A stretch of DNA of 64,000 nucleotides from Mycetocola zhadangensis (GTDB lineage Bacteria; Actinomycetota; Actinomycetes; Actinomycetales; Microbacteriaceae). How positions within the stretch are numbered: the first letter of the stretch is position 1; each line of letters opens with the position of its first letter. The translations under genes were made by a program, and so were the position numbers. The notes below the pieces were generated by a model that searched no databases, had not been told where the DNA came from, and was given only the letters and a program-made list of their open reading frames with translations. Of this stretch, positions 10,195 through 18,475 are shown piece by piece. Location: NCBI RefSeq assembly GCF_003668565.1, contig NZ_RCWJ01000001.1:1-64000 (forward strand), given 5' to 3'.

Positions 10195-11664
10195 TTAGCT
10201 GCCGCTGGAAACGCGGCGGTTCGTGCGCTGTCCGCCCGATGCGGCAGGGCGAGCCGCGCGATCAGGCCGGGACTGAGCGGGGCGAGCCGATGCGGCGCCC
10301 TCATGGCGACGGCCCGAGGTGCCGGCCGACGACGTCGAGTAGTCGCGCGAGCTCGAACCCGAACGTGAACGTCCACCAGCCTGGCCGTCGCGAGCGACGC
10401 GCTTGCGCTGTGCGTTCGCGCCCTGTGAGCGTCCACCACCCTGCGCCTGAACGATACGAGGAACCGGCTTGACGTATGCGGCGACCTCACCGACGAGAGC
10501 GGAAACTTCGGTGCTCTTCGCTGTGACTGCGACAGGTGTCACCTTGATGTCGGCCTTACGGAGAAGGACAGCGAGGTCCTTCTTCTGGGTCGGGAGGCAG
10601 ATGGTGACGACGTCTCCGGCGCTGCCAGCGCGGGCGGTACGGCCCGAGCGGTGCAGGTATGCCTTGTGCTCCATCGGCGGGTCAACGTGGATGACGAGTT
10701 CAACGTCGTCAACGTGCACGCCGCGAGCCGCGACATCCGTTGCCACGAGAACGCGGGCGGTTCCGTCGCTGAACGCGGCGAGGTTGCGGTCACGCTGCGG
10801 CTGCGAGAGGTTACCGTGCAGGTCGACGGACGGGATGCCCGAGTCGGTGAGCTGCTTGGCGAGCTTCTTCGCGTGGTGCTTGGTGCGCATGAAGAGGATG
10901 CGGCGACCGGTCCCAGATGCGAGGGTCTCGATGAGCTCCTTCTTCGCGTCGGGGCCGTTCACCTCGAACACGTGGTGGGTCATCGCGGAGACGTGGCTGG
11001 TGGCCTCGTCAACCGAGTGCAGAACCTCGTTGTGCAGGAAACGGCGGACGAGCTTGTCCACTCCGTTGTCGAGCGTCGCCGAGAACAGCAGACGCTGTCC
11101 GTTGGACGGCGTCTTGTCGAGGATGCGGGTGACGACAGGCAGGAAGCCGAGGTCGGCCATGTGGTCGGCCTCGTCGAGCACGGTGATCTCGACGGCGTCG
11201 AGGTTGACGAAGCCCTGCTTCATGAGGTCCTCGAGGCGGCCGGGGCAGGCAACGACGATGTCGACGCCGGCCTTGAGCGCGGTGACCTGGCGGGTCTGGT
11301 TGACGCCACCGAAGATCGTGGTGGTGTTGAGTCCGTATGCCGCTGCGAGCGGGTTGAGCACCGCGGAGATCTGCGTGGCGAGCTCGCGGGTCGGTGCGAG
11401 CACCAGTCCGAGCGGGCGGCCGGGGCGGCGCTTTCCACCGGCGAGCTTGCCACCGAGGCGAGCGACCATGGGAATGCTGAACGCGAGCGTCTTGCCAGAG
11501 CCGGTCTTTCCGCGGCCGAGAACGTCGCGTCCGCCGAGGGTGTCAGGGAGCGTGTCGACCTGAATCGGGAAGGCGAGGGTCTTGCCGTCAGCGGCGAGAG
11601 CCGAGACGAGGGGCGCGGGAACGCCGAGTTGAGCGAAAGTGGTGTCTGGGACAGTTTCTGACAA
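10195..11664 (-). CDS. DEAD-box ATP-dependent RNA helicase
   Basis: The protein (489 residues) has all DEAD-box landmarks: Q-motif region with FAQLGV and FPIQ, motif I GKTGSGKT, PTRELA, DEAD in VLDEADHMADLGF, SAT, and HRSGRTARAG. It remodels RNA duplexes, probably in ribosome assembly or mRNA decay. The last 85 or so residues are basic and low complexity (Arg, Gly, Ser, Ala), a typical RNA-binding tail. I favour the TTG start at 11664 because AAAGG lies seven bases upstream; a GTG at 11679 would add five residues but has no clear ribosome-binding site. About 250 bp of leader precede it, compatible with cold or RNA-level control, but I identified no specific element there. Confidence 0.92.
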   Translation of the reverse strand: MSETVPDTTFAQLGVPAPLVSALAADGKTLAFPIQVDTLPDTLGGRDVLGRGKTGSGKTLAFSIPMVARLGGKLAGGKRRPGRPLGLVLAPTRELATQISAVLNPLAAAYGLNTTTIFGGVNQTRQVTALKAGVDIVVACPGRLEDLMKQGFVNLDAVEITVLDEADHMADLGFLPVVTRILDKTPSNGQRLLFSATLDNGVDKLVRRFLHNEVLHSVDEATSHVSAMTHHVFEVNGPDAKKELIETLASGTGRRILFMRTKHHAKKLAKQLTDSGIPSVDLHGNLSQPQRDRNLAAFSDGTARVLVATDVAARGVHVDDVELVIHVDPPMEHKAYLHRSGRTARAGSAGDVVTICLPTQKKDLAVLLRKADIKVTPVAVTAKSTEVSALVGEVAAYVKPVPRIVQAQGGGRSQGANAQRKRVARDGQAGGRSRSGSSSRDYSTSSAGTSGRRHEGAASARPAQSRPDRAARPAASGGQRTNRRVSSGS

Positions 11665-11915
11665 GGTGGTGCCTTTCACAGCATCAATCTCCCGTACGGA
11701 TCTCGACAGGCGAAATCACTGGAGCGGGGAGTAAGTGGCGAAGGTGGCGAAGGCCACATCCGTTCGCCGTATGAAGAGTCATCGACCCGAAACTCGGTGA
11801 GTTTTTCGGGGAGAGAGGAAGCGTTCTACGACGCAAGGGGCACGTAAATGGGCCCGCAAGTTTTTCCAGTCTAGCGGATGCCACGGGGTGGCGACTGGCA
11901 GGACGCCGTGAGCGC

Positions 11916-12449
11916 CTAGTTTTCGGGGTTATTCGCTTCTGCGGCAGGTTGAGGCTGCACCGGTTCGGGTTGCACAGGTTCGAATGCCCAATGCGGCGCC
12001 ATCTGCGTCAACCGGAGTCCCCGCCACTGCCACATCGTCCAGAGTGGCATCCACAGCGCGACCGCCGCAGGGCCGGTGATGTCGAGCCTGTCCCTGTACA
12101 ACGTCTTGCCCGGGTTGCCTGGCGCTGGAGCGACGGCCATGCGGTGGTGCCAACCGTCGAGGAGGGCGAGCGGGCCGCTCAGCGGTCGACCGTTGTCGAC
12201 AAGAATCCGTACCCCTGGCATCCGCTTCAGGTCAAAATCGAGGTCGATCAGCTGACGCCCGACCGAAACGACACCTGCGCCCTTCATGGTGACGTGCATT
12301 GCACCCGGCTCCCACAAGGTCGGCATTGGTGAATCGGGTGCGAGGGTCAGCAGGGGCCCGTAGAGCTCCTGCAGCACGGTGGGGGAGCGAAGCGCCCGCC
12401 AGGCGTCGTCGGGTTCGCAGTCGAGGATGAGCTTGAGTTGAACTCGCAT
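11916..12449 (-). CDS. SRPBCC/START-like ligand-binding protein (hypothetical)
   Basis: The 177-residue product starts MRVQLKLILDCEPDDAWRAL, a common beginning for polyketide-cyclase/SRPBCC proteins, in which a beta strand leads into a helix beneath a ligand cavity. Later segments (GRQLIDLDFDLKRMPGV, LYRDRLDITGPAA) fit the antiparallel sheet and the C-terminal tryptophan-rich helix (LWMPLWTMWQWRGLRL) fits the long helix. The ligand is unknown. The C-terminus ends in a short Pro/Gln repeat (PVQPEPVQPQP). The start is the ATG at 12449: any longer reading would overlap the opposite-strand EVE gene. It is divergent from that gene. Confidence 0.65.
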   Translation of the reverse strand: MRVQLKLILDCEPDDAWRALRSPTVLQELYGPLLTLAPDSPMPTLWEPGAMHVTMKGAGVVSVGRQLIDLDFDLKRMPGVRILVDNGRPLSGPLALLDGWHHRMAVAPAPGNPGKTLYRDRLDITGPAAVALWMPLWTMWQWRGLRLTQMAPHWAFEPVQPEPVQPQPAAEANNPEN

Positions 12450-12530
12450 ACGCCCAGTCTGTACCTGTTTCGCCGCCGCCGAGCTGAGAGGCGCGCGTAG
12501 CGGGTCGGTGGGATGCGCTAAACAGGGAAC

Positions 12531-12989
12531 ATGGCGATTCGGTACTGGCTGGCGGTGGCATCGCGCGACCACGTGCACAACGCCGTTGACCTCGGCATTG
12601 CCCAGGTCAACCATGGGCAGCGCGGCGGGCTCGACGTGATGGGTGAGGCAGACGGGCTCGTCTACTACTCCCCGAAAGCCGAGTATCCCGACGGCGAGAC
12701 CATTCGCGAGTTCACTGCGATCGGCCGGATAGCGGCCGGCGCGCCGTACCAGGCGCTGTCGCTCGACCGTCGGCCGTGGCGCCGCCGTGTCGAATACGAG
12801 CGCGACGCCGAGCCAGCTCGAATCCGGTCGATGCTCGGCATGCTCGACTTCACTCGCGATTCGCCGCAGTGGGGTTACCAGCTGCGGCGCGGGCTGATCG
12901 AAATTTCGAGGCACGACTTCGATGTGATCCGGCAGGCCATGCAGCGCCCGTCAGCTGACGACCGCAGATTTCCCGAACCGCGACGTTAG
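12531..12989 (+). CDS. EVE (UPF0310, PUA-like) domain protein
   Basis: The 152-residue protein has the EVE-family pattern: MAIRYWLAVASRDHV at the start, GGLDVMGEADGLVYYSPK, and FTAIGRIAAGAPYQ. EVE domains are PUA-like folds that bind modified bases in DNA or RNA and are often linked to defence or RNA metabolism. The hydrophobic pocket residues cannot be confirmed without a structure comparison. A weak AGGGAAC precedes the ATG. It is a single gene, divergent from the SRPBCC gene; no restriction or defence genes are adjacent, so a housekeeping role is as likely. Confidence 0.85.
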   Translation: MAIRYWLAVASRDHVHNAVDLGIAQVNHGQRGGLDVMGEADGLVYYSPKAEYPDGETIREFTAIGRIAAGAPYQALSLDRRPWRRRVEYERDAEPARIRSMLGMLDFTRDSPQWGYQLRRGLIEISRHDFDVIRQAMQRPSADDRRFPEPRR

Positions 12990-13027
12990 ACGACGTAACA
13001 TCCACTTTTTCGAACGGATGCCACGGC

Positions 13028-13033
13028 TAGCCT
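13028..13033 (+). promoter_or_regulatory. -10 element (TAGCCT) for a leaderless start
   Basis: TAGCCT fits the actinobacterial TANNNT -10 consensus and ends seven bases before the ATG at 13041, the spacing of leaderless transcripts. No Shine-Dalgarno lies between them. Confidence 0.5.
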
Positions 13034-13040
13034 TGATATC

Positions 13041-13586
13041 ATGCCCGAACTTCTCGCTCAGAACGCGCCGACCGCCCAATCGAAATACCAGGTGCGGTTT
13101 GACGTCGGTGTCGACGGACTGACTCGGATCGGTGCGGCAGACATCGTCATCTGGGTGGACTCGCTTGCGCTGAGCGACACGAGTGCAGTGCTCCAGACGC
13201 TCGACCCGTCGACGAGTGTGGTTGTGGCCGACCTGACGAACCGGACCGCTGTGGCCCAGTGGGTGCTCGACACGCAGGTGCAGCGAGGGCGCCGGGTGTC
13301 GGTCGCCGTTGTGGCCGCCGCAACCGTCGGCGGGTTCGCGAGCAACGATCTCCTCGCGTCCGGTGCGGTCATCGACGCGCTTGTCGCCCTCGGCATCGAC
13401 TTCACCTCCCCCGAAGCGGCCGTCGCCTGCGCGGCATTCGAGGGTCTGAGAAACGCTGTCGGCCACCTGTTCACCGCGTCGGTCGCCGGGCAGGAGCTCA
13501 TCGCCGCCGACCAGCGCGAGCGGGTTACCTCTGCGGCGAAAATTGATTCGTCGACCGAGGTATCGGTTCTGCGTACCTCCGCTTGA
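13041..13586 (+). CDS. ComB-like (2-phosphosulfolactate phosphatase family) protein
   Basis: The 181-residue protein resembles the ComB family in length-wise order of segments (an early VVDxL-like strand, AVVADLTNRTAVAQ, FASNDLLASGAVIDALVALG, SPEAAVACAAFEGLRNA). True ComB enzymes dephosphorylate 2-phosphosulfolactate in coenzyme M synthesis, a pathway not expected here, so actinobacterial members probably have another phosphatase substrate or none. The usual ComB size is about 230-240 residues, so this one is short. It seems leaderless, and is followed by the DUF427 gene, which also appears to have its own leaderless promoter. Confidence 0.55.
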   Translation: MPELLAQNAPTAQSKYQVRFDVGVDGLTRIGAADIVIWVDSLALSDTSAVLQTLDPSTSVVVADLTNRTAVAQWVLDTQVQRGRRVSVAVVAAATVGGFASNDLLASGAVIDALVALGIDFTSPEAAVACAAFEGLRNAVGHLFTASVAGQELIAADQRERVTSAAKIDSSTEVSVLRTSA

Positions 13587-13657
13587 AATCTGGAAGCTCC
13601 CTGCGAACTCGTGCATCAACGGCCGGTTCCCCGGGAGTCGAAGATAGGGTCGTGCGC

Positions 13658-13960
13658 ATGAAGGCTACCTATCAGGACACCGTAATCGCCGAAGCCCCGA
13701 CCGATGACCTCGTGAAAATCGAGGGCAACTGGTACTTCCCGCCGTCGAGCGTCGCTGACGATCTTCTTTCGACGAGCCCGACTCCCTATACCTGCGCGTG
13801 GAAGGGAGCCTGCCAGTACTGGAACGTCACAGTGAACGGTGTAGAGAAGAAGGACCTGGCCTGGAGCTATCCGGAGATCCACCCGAGCGCTGTGGACAGG
13901 GCTGGTCTGGACTTCTCCGGCTACATTGCGTTCGACCGTTCAGTGACGTTTAGCGAGTAG
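13658..13960 (+). CDS. DUF427 domain protein
   Basis: The 100-residue product matches the compact beta-rich DUF427 family: NWYFPPSSV, TPYTCAWKGACQYW, and DLAWSYPEIHPSAV followed by FSGYIAFDRSVTF. The family fold is a small beta barrel; the two cysteines of TCAWKGAC are conserved features. No enzymatic role is established. The ATG at 13658 is preceded by TAGGGT at 13645-13650 with seven bases between, so translation is probably leaderless. The gene overlaps the convergent CGNR gene by 11 bp at their 3' ends. Confidence 0.85.
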   Translation: MKATYQDTVIAEAPTDDLVKIEGNWYFPPSSVADDLLSTSPTPYTCAWKGACQYWNVTVNGVEKKDLAWSYPEIHPSAVDRAGLDFSGYIAFDRSVTFSE

Positions 13961-14636
13961 CCGCTTCGCGTGCGCGATGCGCACGAACCTTGTGCCGGTT
14001 GCCGCACCGCTGCATCGAGCACCAGCGACGGTTGCCCGCCCGCGAGGTATCGAGATAGATGAGCGAGCAGTCGTCGGCGTCGCACTCACGGATCCGACCG
14101 AGCGTCTCACCGGAGAGCAGCGAGACGGCGTCGCGTGCCACCGTCGATAGTGCCTGCGCCGTGCGCGGTGCGGTGCGGCCGGCCTGGACGGTGCCACCTG
14201 AGAGCCGCGGCGGGATATCGGGAGTTGCCGCATAGAGGTTGAGCAGGTCGATGTCGTGGGCGTCTGGCTCTCGGGCGGCGCTCGCCGCGAGCGCGAGCCG
14301 CGCGATTGAACCCCGAAGCATGAGCGCGTCCTGCAGGTCGCGGCCTGTTGCGGCGACGCTCGGCAGACGGTTCGAGAGCCAGGCAGTGAGGTCGGCTGGG
14401 CCTGTGAACGTTTCGCTCTCGGAATCCTCACTCGACACGTCGCTGCTCACCGGGCCGGTGTACGCGAAATCGAGGGCGAGCGAACTGGTGTCGAACCACC
14501 AGCGCGTCCCATCGGTCACCAGCCACTGGCCGGTCGAACTCTGCGCCCCGGTGCCGGGTCCTCGGATCTCGCGAGTCGTGCTGTGCGGGTTGGAGGGCGT
14601 GCCGGTTGCAGGCGAATCCTGCGCTGTGAGGTGCAT
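13950..14636 (-). CDS. CGNR zinc-finger (ABATE-type) transcription regulator
   Basis: The 228-residue protein has the two-part CGNR architecture: an N-terminal ABATE-like region with WWFDTSSLALDFAYTG, then a C-terminal zinc finger with CDADDCSLIYLDTSRAGNRR and CSMQRCGNRHK, containing the CGNR tetrapeptide. Four Cys residues bind zinc. The family is thought to bind DNA and respond to stress, but targets are unknown. The start is uncertain: ATG 14636 has no obvious ribosome-binding site, and an in-frame GTG lies seven codons upstream. It is divergent from the GH13 gene and could regulate it; that is inference from position only. Confidence 0.82.
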   Translation of the reverse strand: MHLTAQDSPATGTPSNPHSTTREIRGPGTGAQSSTGQWLVTDGTRWWFDTSSLALDFAYTGPVSSDVSSEDSESETFTGPADLTAWLSNRLPSVAATGRDLQDALMLRGSIARLALAASAAREPDAHDIDLLNLYAATPDIPPRLSGGTVQAGRTAPRTAQALSTVARDAVSLLSGETLGRIRECDADDCSLIYLDTSRAGNRRWCSMQRCGNRHKVRAHRAREAATR

Positions 14637-14723
14637 GTAACCATGGTAGTGAGTTACCCGTAGCGCGAATTCCGGTGCGAGCGGCGGCATCTCCGCAGGC
14701 GTCGGAAGGTACGTTGGGATGCC

Positions 14724-14750
14724 ATGTACTTTCTCACGGTGGACGGATAG
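14724..14750 (+). CDS. Putative leaderless 8-codon upstream ORF before the GH13 gene
   Basis: ATG at 14724 lies eight bases after TACGTT (14710-14715), a TANNNT -10 hexamer, and reads MYFLTVDG before an amber stop at 14748-14750. It is in frame with the GH13 ATG seven bases later. It could be a translated leader peptide, or the original N-terminus of the enzyme interrupted by a TAG. No protein evidence is possible for so short an ORF. Confidence 0.3.
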   Translation: MYFLTVDG

Positions 14751-14756
14751 CGCGCG

Positions 14757-16043
14757 ATGCCTGACTGGACGGAACACGTCATCTGGTGGCACGTGTACCC
14801 ACTGGGGTTCCTCGGAGCTGACACGACCGGCCACGACCGCACGGAGGTTCACCGACTGGAAAAGCTCGAGCCCTGGCTCGATTACCTGATCGCCCTCGGA
14901 GCGAACGGCCTGGCCCTTGGTCCCGTGTTCCGATCGAGCACTCACGGATACGACACGATCGACTACTTCGAGATTGACCCACGGTTGGGTACAAACGCCG
15001 ATCTCGATCACCTGATCGCCGCAGCTCACTCTCGCGGTATCCGCGTTATTCTCGACGGCGTCTTCAACCACGTCGGGCGTGAGTTCGCGCCTCTTCAGAC
15101 AGCGTTGTCGAACCCTGACGCACCGGAGAACGCGCTGTTCCGATACTCAGGGAATGGTGACCTCGAGGTGTTCGAAGGGCACGGTGCGCTCGTGGCTCTC
15201 AACCACAGCAACCCTGAGGTCGCCGAGTACGTCCGTTCAGTTCTGGATTTTTGGCTTGACCGCGGTATCGATGGGTGGCGATTGGACGCTGCATACTCGG
15301 TGCCGACGAGTTTCTGGGCCGGGGTCCTTCCGCGAGTGCGGGAACGGCACCCGGAGGTCTATCTCCTCGGCGAGGTGTTGCATGGCGATTATGCCGGGTT
15401 CGTGCGTGACGGCGGGCTCGACAGTGTCACCCAGTATGAGTTGTGGCAAGCGATCTGGCACAGCATCGCCGACTCGAATTTCTTCGAACTTGACTGGGCG
15501 CTGAAGCGGCACAACGGGTTCCTCGAGTCGTTCGCGCCGTACACCTTCCTGGGCAACCACGATGTGACACGCATCGCGACCCAGATCCCGGACGCGCGGC
15601 ACCGGGAGCACGCACTGGTGCTGCTGTTCACACTGGGCGGGACGCCAGCGGTGTACTACGGGGACGAGCGCGGGTTCGAAGCGGTCAAGGAAGAGCGGTT
15701 CGGCGGCGACGACGCGATCCGCCCCGCCTATCCCGACTCTCCCGCAGGTCTTCCTTCCGATGGTGAGAGGGTTCACGCCCTCCACCAGGAGCTGATGAGC
15801 GTTCGACGCCGCTACTCCTGGGTGCACCGGGCCACTAGCACGCCCCTCGAACTCACCAACACCTCCTACGTGTACGAGGTCCGGGCGGGGTCGGAGCGGC
15901 TTGTGGTCGCTCTCAACCTGGGCGACGATGCAGTCGTGGTTTCCGGATCGAACACTCCCGGTCTGGCGCTCGTCGCCGGATCGGCCGACCGAGGTGACAA
16001 CGGCTGTTCGGTGCCGCCGCACGCGTGGGCCATTTTGGCCTGA
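14757..16043 (+). CDS. Glycoside hydrolase family 13 alpha-amylase-like enzyme
   Basis: The 428-residue protein carries the four GH13 regions: DGVFNHVG at 100-107, GWRLDAAY with nucleophile Asp177, GEVLHG with acid/base Glu206, and FLGNHDVTR with Asp269. Retaining hydrolysis of alpha-glucosidic bonds is therefore expected, most like cyclomaltodextrinase/neopullulanase subfamilies. There is no signal peptide, so it acts in the cytoplasm, probably on maltodextrins. A C-terminal beta-sandwich domain follows the barrel (about 340-428). Only a weak ACGGA precedes the ATG, and the in-frame amber codon just upstream is notable. No sugar transporter is adjacent. Confidence 0.92.
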   Translation: MPDWTEHVIWWHVYPLGFLGADTTGHDRTEVHRLEKLEPWLDYLIALGANGLALGPVFRSSTHGYDTIDYFEIDPRLGTNADLDHLIAAAHSRGIRVILDGVFNHVGREFAPLQTALSNPDAPENALFRYSGNGDLEVFEGHGALVALNHSNPEVAEYVRSVLDFWLDRGIDGWRLDAAYSVPTSFWAGVLPRVRERHPEVYLLGEVLHGDYAGFVRDGGLDSVTQYELWQAIWHSIADSNFFELDWALKRHNGFLESFAPYTFLGNHDVTRIATQIPDARHREHALVLLFTLGGTPAVYYGDERGFEAVKEERFGGDDAIRPAYPDSPAGLPSDGERVHALHQELMSVRRRYSWVHRATSTPLELTNTSYVYEVRAGSERLVVALNLGDDAVVVSGSNTPGLALVAGSADRGDNGCSVPPHAWAILA

Positions 16044-16055
16044 CCCGGCGGCCGA

Positions 16056-16760
16056 TCAGGACTCCACTGGATCCCTGGCGCCAGCGACCGGCACGGCGGC
16101 CGGCGATGCAGCTGAGCGGAGCCGGCCGCGGACCAGCTGCACGGAAATCCATAGGCACGGCACGAGCATGAGAAGGTTCGGAACCAGAGCCGACGCGGTT
16201 GCCGGCAGCGGTATGAAGGTCACCAGAAGCGGCAGCAGGAACAACAGAGGAACAACGATCGGCACCACTCGGCTCCGCCAGAGGGCGAACGCGAGAATCA
16301 ATAACGCCACCATGAAGCCGCCGAGGCCAACGAGGAGTGGGATGGTGAACGCAGGCGAGCCGTATAGTTCAACGGCCAATGCCACCGCAGCGTCGGTACC
16401 CATGCTGGACGAGATCAGGGTGACGGCGACAGCCGTCTCGAATCCCAACACCACCAGAATCGAAATCGCGGCGACCGCTCCCGTGACCAAACCGATGATG
16501 CCGAGTGTTCGCCCACGACGCCGCGCGATTGTGAGTCCGCCGATCCCAAGCGCAGCCGCCATCAGAGCCACCGCGCCGGTAATCTGCATCACCTGTCCCG
16601 CGTATCCGCCGGTGCTTCCTTCGGCGATCGCCCTGAACTGGTCCGCGGGAGTCGCAAAGTTCTGCGGGTACATGAGCAACGGAATGAGGAACACGCAGAG
16701 CGGAGCGAGCGTAATGCCGATCGCACCCACCCAACGCATCACCGAATCAAAACCAGGCAT
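16056..16760 (-). CDS. Multi-pass membrane protein of unknown function
   Basis: The 234-residue protein has about six to seven hydrophobic segments, for example VGAIGITLAPLCVFLIPLLM, ITGAVALMAAALGIGGLTI, AISILVVLGFETAVAVTLI and VVPIVVPLLFLLPLLVTF. Between the first and second segments lies a soluble loop with NFATPADQFRAIAEG. The pattern is like small actinobacterial DUF4386-type proteins, but I cannot assign a family with certainty. ATG 16760 is preceded by GGAGGT at ideal spacing, which decides the start over the longer frame. It ends 13 bp from the convergent GH13 gene. Confidence 0.7.
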   Translation of the reverse strand: MPGFDSVMRWVGAIGITLAPLCVFLIPLLMYPQNFATPADQFRAIAEGSTGGYAGQVMQITGAVALMAAALGIGGLTIARRRGRTLGIIGLVTGAVAAISILVVLGFETAVAVTLISSSMGTDAAVALAVELYGSPAFTIPLLVGLGGFMVALLILAFALWRSRVVPIVVPLLFLLPLLVTFIPLPATASALVPNLLMLVPCLWISVQLVRGRLRSAASPAAVPVAGARDPVES

Positions 16761-16875
16761 GATGACCTCCGAAACAGCGCCGGCCCCTTCCTCGAACGTA
16801 GCCCGGGTCATACGGGGCCACTATGCGTAGTTCTACGTATCTGCCGGCGACGGCTGAGCCCAGCAGTTGCACGGG

Positions 16876-17661
16876 TCAGGTTTCGACTGGCGACGAGGCG
16901 ACAACCCCCGCGAGGGTGGCGAGGCGAACGGCCGAGACGCGGTCACCCACCCCAAGTCGGGTGTAGATGTTCTCCAGGTGGCGTTCAACGGTTCGCGATG
17001 AGATGTGCAGCCGATCACCGACGGCACGTGAGGTCATGCCATGGGCGACCAGGCTGAGAACGACAACCTGCCGTGAGGTCAACCGCGCTTCCTCGGCTGC
17101 CAGGTATGCACCGGTAGGGAGCGGATGATCCGCCACCCACTCGTCGAGCACCTGCCAGTGACGGTGCATCGCGACGATGACTCCCTGCGCCAGCACCGCC
17201 AGTTGCAATGATCGCTCGTCGAACGGCTCGGCCGGGCGGCATACCCCAACGACGAGAACACCCGAGTCGCCCCGGTCGACGGGGATCCACACGTGGTTCT
17301 CGATCTGGAAGGCGCGAAGCTCGTCCTCGTAGGCTCGCTCGTCGGGCCCGGCGGAAAAAGGGACCTGCAGCGTACTGAGAGGCGCCGTTGTGGCATGTGT
17401 CGAGTAGTAGCGCGCCAGCGGATGCGCGGCCGGTGCGCGCCCGGCGACGTCGCGAAGGTCAAACCAATCCGGGAACGGGTAGGCCATCACAATGCCGTGG
17501 CCGTGCGTGTCCCAGTGGAACCTGCCTGTGACCGGCGCGTTGAGTTGGCCCCCAAGCAGCCGACACACCGGGTCCCAGGGAAACGGCCTGCCGAATCCGC
17601 TGAGCGCATCCGTGATCACGTCCAGCCACTGACTGCGAGCGAACTGCATGGATTGCCTCAT
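16876..17661 (-). CDS. LuxR-family helix-turn-helix transcriptional regulator
   Basis: The 261-residue protein ends with a clear LuxR/GerE DNA-binding domain: LTSRQVVVLSLVAHG, then SRAVGDRLHISSRTVERHL and YTRLGVGDRVSAV. The N-terminal 190 residues contain a sensor-like domain (PVDRGDSGVLVVGVCRPAE) without a response-regulator phosphoacceptor pattern, so it is probably ligand-responsive. The ATG at 17661 is preceded by GAGGG; an internal ATG at 17649 is also possible. Neighbours are the membrane protein on the same strand downstream (115 bp apart) and the methyltransferase upstream. Targets are unknown; the membrane protein gene is a candidate. Confidence 0.85.
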   Translation of the reverse strand: MRQSMQFARSQWLDVITDALSGFGRPFPWDPVCRLLGGQLNAPVTGRFHWDTHGHGIVMAYPFPDWFDLRDVAGRAPAAHPLARYYSTHATTAPLSTLQVPFSAGPDERAYEDELRAFQIENHVWIPVDRGDSGVLVVGVCRPAEPFDERSLQLAVLAQGVIVAMHRHWQVLDEWVADHPLPTGAYLAAEEARLTSRQVVVLSLVAHGMTSRAVGDRLHISSRTVERHLENIYTRLGVGDRVSAVRLATLAGVVASSPVET

Positions 17662-17807
17662 CTGTGTGCCCTCGAACGCCCCGGTCCATCCAGTATGGCC
17701 AGTGTTCGTGCGAGAGGCTAGGCCTTGTCCGACGGTGCGGACGATGATGCAGCAAGCAACGCGCACGCGGCGAACGGACAGCCGGCTCGTTGGCCCGAGC
17801 GCACCGA

Positions 17808-18470
17808 TTATGGTTCGCGGCGTACTCGCACGACCGTGTCGACGAGTGTCACGGTCTTCCCGTCGGCCGAAGAAACAGGTCTGTCGACCACCCCTTGAGT
17901 CTCGACAACCCATCCGTCGGGAAGGTGGAGGTTGGCGAGCACCTCATCAGGCGTCGGCAACGCGGGTGCATCATGGGCATGTTCGGTGTGCCCAGACCCG
18001 GGAGGGAAGGCTCCGTGTCCGACAACGAGGAGCCGACCACCCGGCGCGACGGCCGAGGCTGCCCGCCTCAGAATCTCCTCGCGAGGGAGATGGACGGTGG
18101 AATGCAGGAACGCGGCAGTCACGAGATCGAACTCGCCGGACGGCTCCCACATCGCGAGGTCGGCTTGACGCCAGGAGATGTGATCCGCGAGTCCGTCCTC
18201 GACTGCCCTCGCGGCGCCGACTGCGAGTGCGGTCGCCGAAATGTCGACTGCCGTCACGGTCCAGCCGCGGGCAGCGAGCCACAGCGCGTCTGCTCCCTCC
18301 CCGCATCCGAGTTCCAACGCGGCGCCGGGAGCCAATCCGCGCAACTCGTTTGCGACCGTCGCGTTGACGTGGCCGCTCCACACCTGTCCGTTTTCGCTCC
18401 GGCCAGTACGGTAGTGCGCCTCCCAAAACTGGGCGGGGTCAGCAAGCTGTCCATTTGTTGAATGCGTCAT
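17808..18470 (-). CDS. Class I SAM-dependent methyltransferase
   Basis: The 220-residue protein has methyltransferase motif I ALELGCGEGAD at 51-61, an acidic residue ending strand 2 (VTAVDIS) and motif IV-like DLVTAAFLHSTVHL. The order is like tellurite-resistance/thiopurine methyltransferase-type proteins, including the FWEAHYRTG beginning. Substrate unknown. The start codon lies five bases downstream of the flavoprotein stop, so the two form an operon read from the XRE-cupin divergent promoter. Pairing of a TrxR-like flavoprotein with such a methyltransferase suggests detoxification of a reactive or metalloid compound, an inference. Confidence 0.85.
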   Translation of the reverse strand: MTHSTNGQLADPAQFWEAHYRTGRSENGQVWSGHVNATVANELRGLAPGAALELGCGEGADALWLAARGWTVTAVDISATALAVGAARAVEDGLADHISWRQADLAMWEPSGEFDLVTAAFLHSTVHLPREEILRRAASAVAPGGRLLVVGHGAFPPGSGHTEHAHDAPALPTPDEVLANLHLPDGWVVETQGVVDRPVSSADGKTVTLVDTVVRVRREP

Positions 18471-18475
18471 GGCGA

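Noticed and set aside
12450-12914. Longer N-terminus for the SRPBCC-like gene
   Set aside because: It would overlap the well-supported EVE gene on the opposite strand.
17662-17913. Longer N-terminus for the LuxR regulator
   Set aside because: The extra sequence is Arg-rich and overlaps the methyltransferase gene's 3' end; a good ribosome-binding site supports 17661.
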